NCBI RefSeq assembly: GCF_000019845.1
Contig: NC_010581.1
Coordinates: 3,541,501 to 3,605,500 of the forward strand
Direction of reading: 5' to 3'
DNA from: Beijerinckia indica subsp. indica ATCC 9039
GTDB lineage: Bacteria; Pseudomonadota; Alphaproteobacteria; Rhizobiales; Beijerinckiaceae
Length of the DNA: 64,000 nt
This document shows, one piece after another, positions 46,779 to 55,928 of the stretch. Position 1 is the first letter of the stretch. Each line of letters opens with the position of its first letter. The notes under the pieces were generated by a model. The model worked only from the letters and a program-made list of their open reading frames with translations. It did not search any database and had not been told where the DNA came from. A program made the translations under genes and the position numbers.

Positions 46779-46850
46779 ATAAATTTTACTCAATTATCAA
46801 AGGCTTATAGCATCACCCGCTGTCCAAATGCACGAGCGATGCTATAGCGC
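46773..46850 (+). repeat. Repeat D, copy 3
   Basis: AGGATAAATTTT, AAAGGCTTATAGCATC, CCCGCT and ACGAGCGATGCTATAG. TATAGCATC and GATGCTATA inside it are complementary, giving a hairpin. Confidence 0.4.
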
Positions 46851-46929
46851 ATCATCACTTCTCTCGGAGAGATTTGGTGCTCAAACAGTTAAAGCTTCAT
46901 TGAATGAAGGGCTGCGAAAGCATCACGTT

Positions 46930-47700
46930 CTAGTAATAACCACCCCCCTGACCACCGCCGCCTTGACCGCCGCCACCACCTTGGCCGCCGCTATATCCCC
47001 CTTGGCCACCACCGCCTTGGCCGCCACCGCCGCCTTGCCAGTTCCCCTGACCGCCACCGCGCTGCCCACCTCCCCCTTGACCACCTCCCCCTTGACCACC
47101 GCCACCTTGACGTCCGCCGCCCTGGTTTTGGCCGCCCCCTTGACCACCACCACCTTGACCGCCACCGTAGTAACCGCCGCCTTGCCCACCTTGTCCGCCC
47201 TGGTTGCCACGACGGCCGCCATCCCAATTCTCACCGCCGCCGCGATTGTCCCAGCCCCTTTGCCGGCCGTCCTCACGCCAACCATCGCCGCGCCGCCAGC
47301 CATCGCCGCGTCCCCAATAGTTACCCTCACCACCGCCCGGCACGCCCCAGCCTCGCCAGCCATGGCCTCCGCCCCAGCCACGCCCCTGACGCCAATTATA
47401 TCCGCACCAATACCAGCCAGGTCCCTGCCAGCCGTCGAGGTACCAGCAATAATTCCGGCCACCCCAGAAATATTGGACCTTCTCCACGGGAACACCTGAG
47501 AGGCCGTCCCTTGAGAGGCCATCCCTTGAGAGACCATCCATGGAAGCGAAATCGCCCAAGGCCGGCCCCTGTGCCGGACTGGCCAGTGCGGCACCCGCAG
47601 ACACGGTCGACACACCGAGGGCTCCGGCCAGAACGAAAGCTCCGCGGAGAGCCCACAAGCGGTGCCAAGGATTCGATCGGTGTTCCGTCATGATTCGCAT
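46930..47700 (-). CDS. Secreted glycine-rich protein, WGG/GPGWYWCG family, member 3
   Basis: 256 residues, the longest of the three. A signal-like hydrophobic stretch (GAFVLAGALGVSTVSAGAAL), a small internal triplication (DGLSRDGLSRDGLSG), the block EKVQYFWGGRNYCWYLDGW then QGPGWYWCGYNWRQGRGWGG, a Trp/Arg/Asp-rich middle and a long GGQGG repeat tail ending in GGGYY. The tail uses Gln rather than His. Start at 47700 or 47691. Codon use in the tail is biased to GGC/GGT/GGG and CAA. Confidence 0.78.
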   Translation of the reverse strand: MRIMTEHRSNPWHRLWALRGAFVLAGALGVSTVSAGAALASPAQGPALGDFASMDGLSRDGLSRDGLSGVPVEKVQYFWGGRNYCWYLDGWQGPGWYWCGYNWRQGRGWGGGHGWRGWGVPGGGEGNYWGRGDGWRRGDGWREDGRQRGWDNRGGGENWDGGRRGNQGGQGGQGGGYYGGGQGGGGQGGGQNQGGGRQGGGGQGGGGQGGGGQRGGGQGNWQGGGGGQGGGGQGGYSGGQGGGGGQGGGGQGGGYY

Positions 47701-47912
47701 TGCATTCAGTCCATCGTTTCAAGGTCCCTTCAGGGTCAGATGATTCTGAAAGGGCCGTCATCATTGCGCTTTAGGCTGTTGCAGACTCTCTCGCCGCGCG
47801 CAAACGCGATCCCCTGACAAAAGGATCATCAACCGCGATTCTAGTCCATCAGGCTGAATTGAGTTTGAACAAAACGCCTCGACTCTCGAATCGATCCCGA
47901 AAGAGCCTCGCG

Positions 47913-49124
47913 TCAAACATCGCTCGTTGAATCGGATGCCGGGAGGATCCTGTCGCTTTGATGCGCGAGCCGGCCCACGAGACCGGGCCTCACCTGGAGC
48001 AGATCAGCATGATCGGCGAGGCCGGAAAACGCGGAAGCTTCCGCGCCGGTCATCCAGATTTGTCCGGGAAGCGCCGCCAATTCCTCATAAAGCGCGACCC
48101 GGCGGGAAGCGTCGAAATGGGCAGCGATCTCGTCGAGCAGGATCATTGGAGCCGTTTGCGTGGCGCGGGCAACGAGACGGGCATGGGCCAGCACCAGACC
48201 AACCAGCAAGGCCTTTTGTTCACCCGTCGAGGAGCGCGCCGCATCCGCCTGTTTCGGCCCATGACGCACCAGAAGGTCGCTGTTTTGCGGCCCGACCAAG
48301 GCCCGGCCGGCCGCCGCGTCGCGCCGCCGGTTATCGCGCAGAATGCCCCGATAAAGCTCTTCCGCCTCCAGCGCCGGACGCTCACCGACGAGCCGTTCGA
48401 GATCGCCCCGGATTTCGAGATCCGCCCAGGGAAAGGGCGTGATCGTATCGCGGCTCTCGTCGATCAGCCGCCGCAGGCGAGCGACGGTTTCCACGCGTGC
48501 CGCCGCGACCGCCACGGCGATTTCGGCGATTTCCTTTTCCGTCGCATCGAGCCAGCGCGAATCGGCATAATGATCCTCGAGCTGACGATTGCGATTGCGC
48601 AAGGCGCGCTCCAAAACCGTGACGCGGGCGCCATGCTCGGCATCGACACAGAGCACCAGCCGGTCAAGGAAACGCCGCCGCTCGCCGGGGGACGCCGCGA
48701 AGAGCCCATCCTGCGCCGGAGTCAGCCAGACGATCCGCAGATGATCGGCAAAACTCCGCGCCGAGCCAACGGGCGCGCGCTCGATCCGGTACTGACGCGC
48801 AAATCCGCCCTCGCTCCGCGGCACCAGACCCGTGCCGAGTTGAACCCTCTCCGCTCCCGTCTCGATCTCGATCGAAACCGCAAATCCGCCTGGCCCTTCC
48901 GCGCGGGCGCAGGACGCAAGTTCAACCCGCCGCAGGCCGCGCCCAGGCGTGAAGAGAGACAAGGCTTCGATCAGATTGGTCTTACCTGCGCCATTCTCAC
49001 CCGTGACGACGATCATTTTGGCGCCAAGCGACAGATCGAGCGCCGGATAGGAGCGGAAATCAGACAGAATCAGCCGCCGCACGAGGGGTATCGCAAGCCC
49101 GGTGGCATCGCAGTGTTCGGACAT
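47913..49124 (-). CDS. recF: DNA replication/repair protein RecF
   Basis: SMC-like ATPase that helps load RecA at gaps. 403 residues. Walker A GENGAGKTNLIEALSLFTPG near the N-terminus (after LILSDFRSYPALDLSL), signature SSTGEQKALLVGLVLAHARL, Walker B MILLDEIAAHFDASRR. The start at ATG 49124 (MSEHCD) puts the domain where homologues begin; 43 codons of open frame upstream look non-coding. Not next to dnaA/dnaN here. Confidence 0.95.
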   Translation of the reverse strand: MSEHCDATGLAIPLVRRLILSDFRSYPALDLSLGAKMIVVTGENGAGKTNLIEALSLFTPGRGLRRVELASCARAEGPGGFAVSIEIETGAERVQLGTGLVPRSEGGFARQYRIERAPVGSARSFADHLRIVWLTPAQDGLFAASPGERRRFLDRLVLCVDAEHGARVTVLERALRNRNRQLEDHYADSRWLDATEKEIAEIAVAVAAARVETVARLRRLIDESRDTITPFPWADLEIRGDLERLVGERPALEAEELYRGILRDNRRRDAAAGRALVGPQNSDLLVRHGPKQADAARSSTGEQKALLVGLVLAHARLVARATQTAPMILLDEIAAHFDASRRVALYEELAALPGQIWMTGAEASAFSGLADHADLLQVRPGLVGRLAHQSDRILPASDSTSDV

Positions 49125-49271
49125 GGGACCGGTTGATCGCATTCGAAATGAGCCATGAGTGGATGGCTTATAAAGGATTTTTGAGTAGAATCGTGGTTTA
49201 TGCCGATTCCCCCTTAGGCAATGCCTCTCGCCTCTTTTCCCGCCCCTCCCCAAAGCTCCGCAAATCCGTCA

Positions 49272-49739
49272 ATGTCCATGCCCCCCTTTCATCTTCGTCT
49301 TGCCCAGGAGCAGGATTATGCAGGCCTTACCACGCTATGGGTCGAGACATGGCGCGAGACATTCCCCGAGATTGATTTCTGCGCCCGTCAGGCGTGGCTC
49401 TTAAAGCATTTCGATACAATGGCGGGAGGCGGCGGTCTCATTCTCCTTGCCGAGGACGATGCGCATCATCTCCTCGGTGTCGCGACGATCGACCCCCAAC
49501 GAAACACATTGGAGCAATTGGCGGTTGCACCCGAGGCCAAGGGCAAGGGCATCGCCAAGGCTTTGCTGGCGGAGGCTAAGCGAAGCTGCGCAGGTCCCCT
49601 CCAACTCGATGTGAATCAGGACAATGGGCGCGCCCTACGCTTCTATGAGCGGGAAGGATTCGTCAAAATAGCCGATGGCGTGAATGCGACCTCAGGACGC
49701 AAGATATGGACCCTGCGTTTTGCGGGCACGAAGGATTAA
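49272..49739 (+). CDS. GNAT-family N-acetyltransferase
   Basis: 155 residues of GNAT fold: FHLRLAQEQDYAGLTTLWVE, then the acetyl-CoA loop LEQLAVAPEAKGKGIAKALL (a variant of Q/R-x-x-G-x-G/A) and LDVNQDNGRALRFYEREGFV at the C-terminus. Substrate unknown. Start codons at 49221, 49272 and 49278 are all in frame; none has a strong ribosome site, so the N-terminus is uncertain. Divergent from recF. Confidence 0.85.
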   Translation: MSMPPFHLRLAQEQDYAGLTTLWVETWRETFPEIDFCARQAWLLKHFDTMAGGGGLILLAEDDAHHLLGVATIDPQRNTLEQLAVAPEAKGKGIAKALLAEAKRSCAGPLQLDVNQDNGRALRFYEREGFVKIADGVNATSGRKIWTLRFAGTKD

Positions 49740-49897
49740 GACTTTTCAAGCAGACTACGTACGGATATTTTTGCGCCGGCGACGCTATCGGTGATAGCGC
49801 GTGGGTCTTCGCGCGTCGGCATGATCTGCTCAAACACCAACGCGCCGATCGGTCCGCTTCATCGGATCGAAGCAAGTTTCAAACCAAAGGGGGTGGC

Positions 49898-50185
49898 ATG
49901 CTTGAGACATTGGTGATCGTGAAGGCCCTGGGCGGCAAGCCCCAGAAGCGGATTTTCCTCTCCATCGAGGACCAACAAGCCTTGGTCGCCGATCCGGCGC
50001 TCCTGGAAGAAATTCTGCTCGGCATTCACCAGCCAATTCAGGTGCCCAGCAAAACCGTGTTCCATTATGACGAGCCGGTTTTCGAAGCCCTCTGCCAGGA
50101 ATGGCATAAGGCCAAACAGACCGATGACGCCCAATGGAACAAACTCGCGCCCTTCGATATTGAAGCTGATCCGGCGGAATGGTGA
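49898..50185 (+). CDS. Small conserved-looking protein, function unknown
   Basis: A 95-residue acidic protein: LETLVIVKALGGKPQKRIFL, SIEDQQALVADPALLEEIL, FHYDEPVFEALCQEWHKAKQ and a C-terminal FDIEADPAEW. AAAGGGGGTGGC before ATG 49898 is a strong ribosome site; the frame upstream to 49706 reads like non-coding DNA. No known domain, signal or membrane part recognised. Confidence 0.72.
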   Translation: MLETLVIVKALGGKPQKRIFLSIEDQQALVADPALLEEILLGIHQPIQVPSKTVFHYDEPVFEALCQEWHKAKQTDDAQWNKLAPFDIEADPAEW

Positions 50186-50248
50186 AGAGAAATGGGACAT
50201 GATGCACCCCGCATCATGTCCCGATAAGGGTCGCTTTTTTCAAAAGCT

Positions 50249-50352
50249 AGAGCATCAGACCCAAAAGTGGCTCCCACTTTTGGGACCAATCTGATGCGTT
50301 TTCAGGAAGATAGAGCATCGGAGATGATTCAATTTGAAAGTCCGATGCTCTA
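50249..50352. repeat. Repeat C, copy 2, with an adjacent second hairpin
   Basis: 50249-50300 has GAGCATCAGACCCAAAAG and CTTTTGGGACCAATCTGATG as imperfect inverted halves. A second hairpin follows, TAGAGCATCGGA with TCCGATGCTCTA (50314-50352). Both start with the word TAGAGCATC. Confidence 0.8.
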
Positions 50353-50414
50353 AGGTGAACATGCGACACCCTCCCACCGGTCATCTGTGACCGATGGGAA
50401 AGGATGAGTATGCG

Positions 50415-50879
50415 TCAAGCCTTCACGGATTCGGCATATTCCCTGTCTTCCGCGCCGGTCGTCTCGATATCATTGAGCGCGGCCCGCTCGTGTTTGTGGC
50501 GGGCGGGATCGATTTCGACACCAGGCTCCCCGGAAAATTCCACCAGGATCGGCTCGTCACGCACGATATACTGACAGGCCAGACGGTATTGCGGCGGAAT
50601 ATCCGCGATTTCCGCGAGTTCCTTGGCCTCCTTGCTCAGCTTGCCATGCGCCGCGAGCGTGAATTTTTCTTTCTCGGACAAAGTGCTGCCCATGGGCTGT
50701 TTGCCATCAAGGACCGTGACCTTGATGAGACAGGAGCCGCAATCGCCATCCTCGCAATTGAAGGGCACAGGGATACGATGGTCCCTGGCGACAGCGAGCA
50801 ATGTATGCGTATCACCCGCGATACCATAGACAGTTTTGTTCTTAGGAAGCAGGGGGCTGGCAAAAGTAATATCAGCCAT
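50415..50879 (-). CDS. 2Fe-2S ferredoxin-like protein
   Basis: 154 residues with a plant-type [2Fe-2S] binding loop: FNCEDGDCGSCLIKV (C-x4-C-x2-C) and the fourth ligand in YRLACQYIV. A helical insertion (LSEKEKFTLAAHGKLSKEAK) lies between, and a polar C-terminal tail follows residue 125. The ATG at 50879 follows GGAAGG. The insertion pattern recalls ferredoxins of nitrogen-fixing alphaproteobacteria, but no nif gene is in the window, so this is only a resemblance. Confidence 0.88.
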   Translation of the reverse strand: MADITFASPLLPKNKTVYGIAGDTHTLLAVARDHRIPVPFNCEDGDCGSCLIKVTVLDGKQPMGSTLSEKEKFTLAAHGKLSKEAKELAEIADIPPQYRLACQYIVRDEPILVEFSGEPGVEIDPARHKHERAALNDIETTGAEDREYAESVKA

Positions 50880-51672
50880 GATGAACCTTCCGGATTTGAC
50901 GCAGGCTCGCTGCCCCTTTCCAGCCGCCGACCGGAAAGAACAAGCGAACACTTGGTTTCCCCCAACCAGCGCTCACGCTGGTTGCCTGTCTCAAATGCGA
51001 AGAGGAAACAGAGGGTTCCCAAAAATTCTTCAGCTCTGCCGATCGGGAGAGAGCGTAGGCACGGCCAAAGGAAACACGCGACGATTTCGCTTCGCCTGAA
51101 CTATTCCCGTGGGAGAGCATGATCTCCTGAGAAAGACGCGCGAGGCTTGAACGAGAGACTTGAAAAAGCGTCATTTCATTGCCCACGGCGCGGACTGCTT
51201 GCGGAGGCAATCTATGTAGCCACTGTCATGGCTTTTGTTCGTCCTCTGTCGGTTACCAAATATTTTTGCCAGCCGACCGTAACTTCTTCATCGATCTCAC
51301 GTTCGATGATGCAAAGCGTTCGAATGCATTATTGGAAGGCGGGCACCGAGCGAAAATCGGAGGAGGCTGAACTTGACTTTAAGACCAGGTCTTGAGTGAA
51401 ACTCATCGAGACTTGGCCTCCACTTGGCCCCGCGACGGCGGGCGGCCACTTTCCGCCGGACCTCATTGATCACGACAAATCGAGATCAATGAGACTCATA
51501 AGTCATGGGGCACGTGGTCGGTGCTGCCAGGAAACGCGCTTCTCTTTTATTATCTATTCGAGACACGACGTCGTCAGACTTTTGAAATGATTATCGAAAT
51601 GCTGGTCCATCCATTGGTCATAACTCCTCCTAGCAGAGCGCAATTATGATCAATCTCAGGAAAGGCACTATC
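50880..51672. other. Intergenic region of about 790 bases, no gene recognised
   Basis: Short frames on both strands, none with recognisable protein features. A loose inverted repeat (CTCATTGAT at 51462 with ATCAATGAG at 51485) is present. The right end would hold the promoter of the Tyr/Gly-rich gene. Confidence 0.4.
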
Positions 51673-52005
51673 ATGTCTCATCGGATCAATTCACTCGCAG
51701 CCGTTATCATGGGCCTTATGAGTATTTCAGCTCTTTCAACTGAGGCGTTCGCGTATCGAGGTGCGGCCGTTGGACACCGCGGCGCCGTTGGATACCGGGG
51801 CGGTGTTGGATACCGGGGCGCTGGAGGTGCGTACCACGTTCACCGCAGCGTCGGCTATGGCTATCGTGGCTACGGCTATCGCGGCTATGGTTATCGTGGT
51901 GCGCCCGTAGCCCGTGGATTGGCAATAGGTGCCGGTGCGGCGGCGGCTGGAGCGGCTGTGGCTAGACCGCCTTGCGGATACTATCCCTACGGACCGTGCT
52001 ATTAG
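51673..52005 (+). CDS. Small secreted Tyr/Gly/Arg-rich repeat protein
   Basis: 110 residues: Sec signal (INSLAAVIMGLMSISALSTE, cut near AFA), then tandem short repeats: RGAVGYRG/GVGYRGAG, followed by three GYGYRGYGYRG-type units. A hydrophobic Ala-rich segment (GAGAAAAGAAVA) comes next and it ends PPCGYYPYGPCY with two cysteines. AGGAAAGG precedes the ATG. Composition resembles structural, surface-attached or silk-like proteins; function unknown. Followed by a strong terminator. Confidence 0.8.
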   Translation: MSHRINSLAAVIMGLMSISALSTEAFAYRGAAVGHRGAVGYRGGVGYRGAGGAYHVHRSVGYGYRGYGYRGYGYRGAPVARGLAIGAGAAAAGAAVARPPCGYYPYGPCY

Positions 52006-52061
52006 TCTTGCGCTGTAGGACCGTTCGCCGAATCTAACTTATGTGGCCTCCAGCCTTGTGC

Positions 52062-52099
52062 AAAAAAAATGTCAGCGAGAACCTCGCTGACATTTTTTT
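52062..52099. terminator. Bidirectional terminator between two convergent genes
   Basis: ATGTCAGCGAG and CTCGCTGACAT pair perfectly around a three-base loop, with A-run before and T-run after. It can end both the Tyr/Gly-rich gene and the ABC transporter gene. Confidence 0.95.
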
Positions 52100-52184
52100 A
52101 AGCCGGCTCGCACGATTACGAACCCTGACAATACCTGTTACCACATCTGATTACCACATCTGACCACAAACAACCGACTGATCC

Positions 52185-54044
52185 TTATTCCGCCGCCTCA
52201 GTCGCCGGCGGCTGCGGCTGCGTCTTAATGAGTTCGTTTCCGGTCTCGAATTGCAGGCGGGCAAGGCGGGCATAAAGCCCATCCTTGGCGATCAGGCTTG
52301 TATGCGTGCCTTCCTCAACGACACAGCCATTCTCAATAACGAGAATGCGATCCGCGTTCAGGACTGTCGCCAGCCGATGCGCGATGACGAGCGTGGTGCG
52401 CTCCGCCATCAGATTTTCCAGCGCCTTCTGCACAAGTTGCTCGTTTTCGGCATCGAGCGCCGAGGTCGCCTCGTCAAGCAAGAGGACCGGCGCCTGCTGG
52501 AGGATGGCGCGGGCGATCGCGAGGCGCTGCCGCTGGCCGCCTGACAAAGTGACGCCGCGCTCGCCGACCTTGGTGTCATAACCATCCGGTAAAGCGCGAA
52601 TGAATTCATCCGCCGCCGCCTGTTCCGCCGCGCGGCGCACGTCCTCGTCGGAGGCCTCGCTCGCGCCATAACGGATATTGTCCGTGATCGAAATGCCGAA
52701 CACCACCGGGTCCTGCGGCACGCTCTTGATGTGATGGCGAAGATCGGCCGGATCGACCTGTTTGATATCGACACCATCGAGCAGGATGCGGCCGGAAGCC
52801 GGATCGTAGAAACGTTGCAGCAATTGGAACAGGGTCGATTTGCCCGCGCCGCTCGGCCCGACGATGGCAACCGTCTCGCCCGGCGCCACATGCAGGCTCA
52901 GGCTGCTAAGAGCGGTATCCTCGGGGCGGCTCGGATAGGAGAAGGTCACGGCCTCGAAACGAATGTCCCCGCGTCCAGGTGTCGGCAAAGTGAGACAGGG
53001 CTCTGGCGCCACGATTCTAGGCTTGACCGCGAGAATCTCGCTGATTCGGCCAGCGGCGCCCGCCGCCGCCGAAATCTCGCTCCAGACCTGGCTCAACTCG
53101 CCAAGCGCGCTGGCGCCGAGCACGGCATAGAGCAAAAATTGCGAGAGCAGACCAGCGGACATGCGCCCTGTCAGCACGTCATGAGCGCCAAACCACAGCA
53201 CCGCGACGACGCTTGAAAAGACGAGGAAGATGATCACGATCGTCAAGGCAGCCCGGGCCTGCGCGGCACCGCGCGCCGCCTCATAGGCGCCTTCCACCGC
53301 GCTGGCGAACCGGCGGGTGACCATGCCTTCCGCCACAAAGGCCTGCATCGTGCGCACCGCTCCGAGGTTTTCGGCGGCATAGGCACTGACTTCAGCAAGG
53401 CGATCTTGCGCCTGGCGCGAGCGCTTGCGCACGGAGCGGCCAGAGGCCGCGAGCGGCAAAACGATGATCGGCAAAGCCACCAGCACATAGGCCGAAAGCT
53501 TGGGCGACGAATAAATCATCAGCCCGATGGCGCCGACAAACAGGAACAGATTGCGCAAGGCCACCGAGGCCGAAGACCCGAAGGCCGATTTCATCTGCAC
53601 CGTGTCCGCGGTCAGGCGGGAGAGCAATTCACCGACCTGCGCCGTGTCATAAAAAGACGCATCGAGCCGGCTCAAATGTTTGAACACGGTATCGCGCAAG
53701 TCGGCGACGACCCGCTCGCCAAGCGTCGTGACGCAATAAAACCGAAAGCCGGAGGCGAGCGCCAACACGGCGACGATACCGATGAGCGCCAGGAAAGACC
53801 AATTGACCGCGCCGCTGCTCTCGGCCGAAAAGCCGAGATCGATCATCTGCCGGACGGCAAAGGGCACGGCGAGCGTCGCCGCCGAGGCCATGGTCAAAGC
53901 AACGAAAGCGCCCAAAAGGCGCCCCTTGTAGCGCAACATATAAGGAACGAGCGGCAGCAGCGCTTTCGGCGAAGGCTTTTTCCCCTTAGCCTCGACCTCT
54001 GTCCCTTGTGCTTGCGCCTCCGGTACCGTTTTCAACTGGTCCAT
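52185..54044 (-). CDS. ABC exporter, fused membrane and ATPase domains (MsbA-like)
   Basis: A 619-residue half-transporter of the ABC-B/type IV exporter group. Six transmembrane helices (about residues 35-330), then the nucleotide-binding domain: Walker A IVGPSGAGKSTLFQLL, Q-loop VPQDPVVFG, signature TLSGGQRQRLAIARAIL, Walker B VLLLDEATSALD and the switch His in LVIAHRL. Works as a homodimer; substrate could be a lipid, peptide or drug. The hopanoid genes lie 860 bases away but are divergent, so a link is only possible. Confidence 0.92.
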   Translation of the reverse strand: MDQLKTVPEAQAQGTEVEAKGKKPSPKALLPLVPYMLRYKGRLLGAFVALTMASAATLAVPFAVRQMIDLGFSAESSGAVNWSFLALIGIVAVLALASGFRFYCVTTLGERVVADLRDTVFKHLSRLDASFYDTAQVGELLSRLTADTVQMKSAFGSSASVALRNLFLFVGAIGLMIYSSPKLSAYVLVALPIIVLPLAASGRSVRKRSRQAQDRLAEVSAYAAENLGAVRTMQAFVAEGMVTRRFASAVEGAYEAARGAAQARAALTIVIIFLVFSSVVAVLWFGAHDVLTGRMSAGLLSQFLLYAVLGASALGELSQVWSEISAAAGAAGRISEILAVKPRIVAPEPCLTLPTPGRGDIRFEAVTFSYPSRPEDTALSSLSLHVAPGETVAIVGPSGAGKSTLFQLLQRFYDPASGRILLDGVDIKQVDPADLRHHIKSVPQDPVVFGISITDNIRYGASEASDEDVRRAAEQAAADEFIRALPDGYDTKVGERGVTLSGGQRQRLAIARAILQQAPVLLLDEATSALDAENEQLVQKALENLMAERTTLVIAHRLATVLNADRILVIENGCVVEEGTHTSLIAKDGLYARLARLQFETGNELIKTQPQPPATEAAE

Positions 54045-54905
54045 GATGCTTTCGGTGGCTTGGCCTCTTGCGAGGACTGCGGCAGGAAAAGGCGCATCAC
54101 GGTCACGGACCTTGATCCGCTTCCCGACGGCCAGAAGGACGGAGCGTTCCGCCTCAATGTTCCGGGCTAGTTTAGAACCATCTCAAGCCCCGCAATGCAA
54201 TGCCGATGCGAAAATTTGAGGGAAAATTTAACCGCGACACCCGATCACAGTGTCGATGAATGGGCCGATGAAAGGCCAATTTGCCGCATGACTTGCCGCG
54301 CTCGCGTGATCAGTATATTCCGGCATTTAGGAATATCTTGGGCTTATCCGCGCGCCCTCAAGGGAGGTCGCATGCCGCCGGCGGATATGTGCTGCTCGTT
54401 TCGATCAACCCGATTTCGGAAAACCGGGATTTGTTCACCGGTATTCCCCGCGAATGGCGAGGCCCCTAGTATCCACCCTCATTGAAGCGCGACTCGTCGT
54501 GGTTCGATGAGGACAAGTGGATAAGTTTAAAAAGTGACGGATCGAGAATCTGTGATTCTCGATCCTAGGGGGCTCGCATAGTTAAGGCCATGATTGAATT
54601 TGCTTATCCCAGGTCGGATTTCGGCTCTCGGTATGCAAGCAAACTCAAGACCGCCCAGGGTTCAAATGGACGCAAACTCATCAAGGTTCGTCTGGAGCAG
54701 AATGAGAAAAATAAAGCAGGATCAACAATTTTGCATCGCGAAGCGGTTTTTCTCAAACGCGTCCTGCTCGCGCGCTTCTAACCCAAGTGAATATTCCGTT
54801 TCGGATAAATTTAATGTTTTTCAAAAAGCCAGGGGCACTCTCCCGATTCCGCTTTGGAGAGGCAATACTCTGGAAAACCCAGCGAGAGCGTAAGGACGCA
54901 GCAGC
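54045..54905. other. Divergent intergenic region with repeat A copy 4
   Basis: About 860 bases between the ABC exporter and hpnA. Repeat A fills 54477-54568. The stretch 54590-54900 has open frames but no recognisable protein; it probably carries the hopanoid operon promoter. Confidence 0.45.
54477..54568 (+). repeat. Repeat A, copy 4
   Basis: Starts CTAGTATCCACCC and ends GATCCTAGG, so CTAG stands at both ends. Internal hairpins ATTGAAGCGCGAC/GTGGTTCGAT and GATCGAGAATC/GATTCTCGATC; the changes in the last arm are compensatory (G-to-C matched on both sides). Confidence 0.9.
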
Positions 54906-55928
54906 TTGAAAGGCAAGGATGTTCTGGTCACCGGGGGATCAGGTTTCGTCGGGTCGGCGGTGAGTCGCGCCCTGATCGAAGCCGGATTTAGCGTTCGTGT
55001 CCTGACGCGCGGAACCAGCCCGCGGGGCAATCTTTCGGGCCTCGATGTCGAGATTGTCGAGGGCGACATGCGCGATCCGGACGCCGTGGCCCGCGCCATG
55101 GCCGGCGTCCAGTTCCTGTTCCATGTCGCCGCCGATTATCGGCTCTGGGCACGCGATCCGCGGGAAATCCACCTCAACAATGTCGAGGGCACCCGCATTG
55201 TCATGCAAAATGCGCAAAAGGCCAAGGTTGAGCGCGTCATCTATACGAGTTCCGTGGCGACCTTGGCTTTCCAGCCCAATGGTTCGGTGACCGACGAGAC
55301 AATGCCCCTGTGCGAGGCGCAGGCGATCGGCGCCTATAAGCGCAGCAAGATCGCCGCCGAGCGAATGGTCACACGGATGATCCGTGAGGAGGGGCTGCCA
55401 GCGATCATCGTGCATCCCTCCACCCCGATTGGCCCCCGCGACATCAAGCCGACGCCGACCGGGCGCATCATCGTCGAGGCGGCACGCGGCAACATTCCAG
55501 GGTTCGTGGACACCGGCCTCAATCTGGTTCACGTGGACGATGTCGCAAGCGGCCATCTCGCCGCCTTACGGCGCGGCGAAATCGGTGGCCATTATATTCT
55601 CGGCGGCCAGAATGTCGCTTTTTCCAATCTGCTTGCGGAAATCGCCCGGCTCGGCGGCCATAAAACGCCGAAATTTCGCATTCCGCGTCCCCTGGTCTAT
55701 CCCTTCGCCTATGCCGCCGAGGCCAGGGCGCGCCTAAATGGACGCACGCCCTTCCTGACCCTGGACGGCTTGCGCATGTCCAAACATCATATGTTCGTCA
55801 GTTCGGCGAAGGCGGAACGTGAACTTGGCTATCATGCCCGCCCCTATCAGGACGCCTTGATCGAGGCCTTCGCCTGGTTTCGCGACCAGGGCTACCTCGG
55901 GCTTTCCGGAATGGAGAAGTTTTCATGA
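54906..55928 (+). CDS. hpnA: Hopanoid-associated sugar epimerase HpnA
   Basis: An extended short-chain dehydrogenase of 340 residues. NAD(P) motif VLVTGGSGFVGSAVS near the N-terminus and the YxxxK pair in AYKRSK (Tyr144, Lys148). HpnA is the hopanoid-locus epimerase; its substrate is not firmly known. Start TTG 54906 after AAGGACGC. The stop overlaps hpnC by four bases (ATGA), so no hpnB gene lies between them as it does in some other hopanoid loci. Confidence 0.93.
   Translation: MKGKDVLVTGGSGFVGSAVSRALIEAGFSVRVLTRGTSPRGNLSGLDVEIVEGDMRDPDAVARAMAGVQFLFHVAADYRLWARDPREIHLNNVEGTRIVMQNAQKAKVERVIYTSSVATLAFQPNGSVTDETMPLCEAQAIGAYKRSKIAAERMVTRMIREEGLPAIIVHPSTPIGPRDIKPTPTGRIIVEAARGNIPGFVDTGLNLVHVDDVASGHLAALRRGEIGGHYILGGQNVAFSNLLAEIARLGGHKTPKFRIPRPLVYPFAYAAEARARLNGRTPFLTLDGLRMSKHHMFVSSAKAERELGYHARPYQDALIEAFAWFRDQGYLGLSGMEKFS

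Larger units (their letters stand above)
46441..46929. other. Intergenic region with repeat D copies and a perfect palindrome
   Basis: About 490 bases between glycine-rich members 2 and 3. Two repeat D copies (46672-46745, 46773-46850) flank a 24-base perfect palindrome (46755-46778). No gene seen. Confidence 0.5.

Noticed and set aside
50901..50916. A GG-N10-GC, sigma-54-like sequence upstream of the 2Fe-2S ferredoxin on the minus strand
   Set aside because: The implied start site would overlap the ribosome binding site, and the match beyond GG/GC is poor.
54594..54893. A 99-codon frame just before hpnA
   Set aside because: No ribosome site, no recognisable protein, and it extends into the leader of hpnA.
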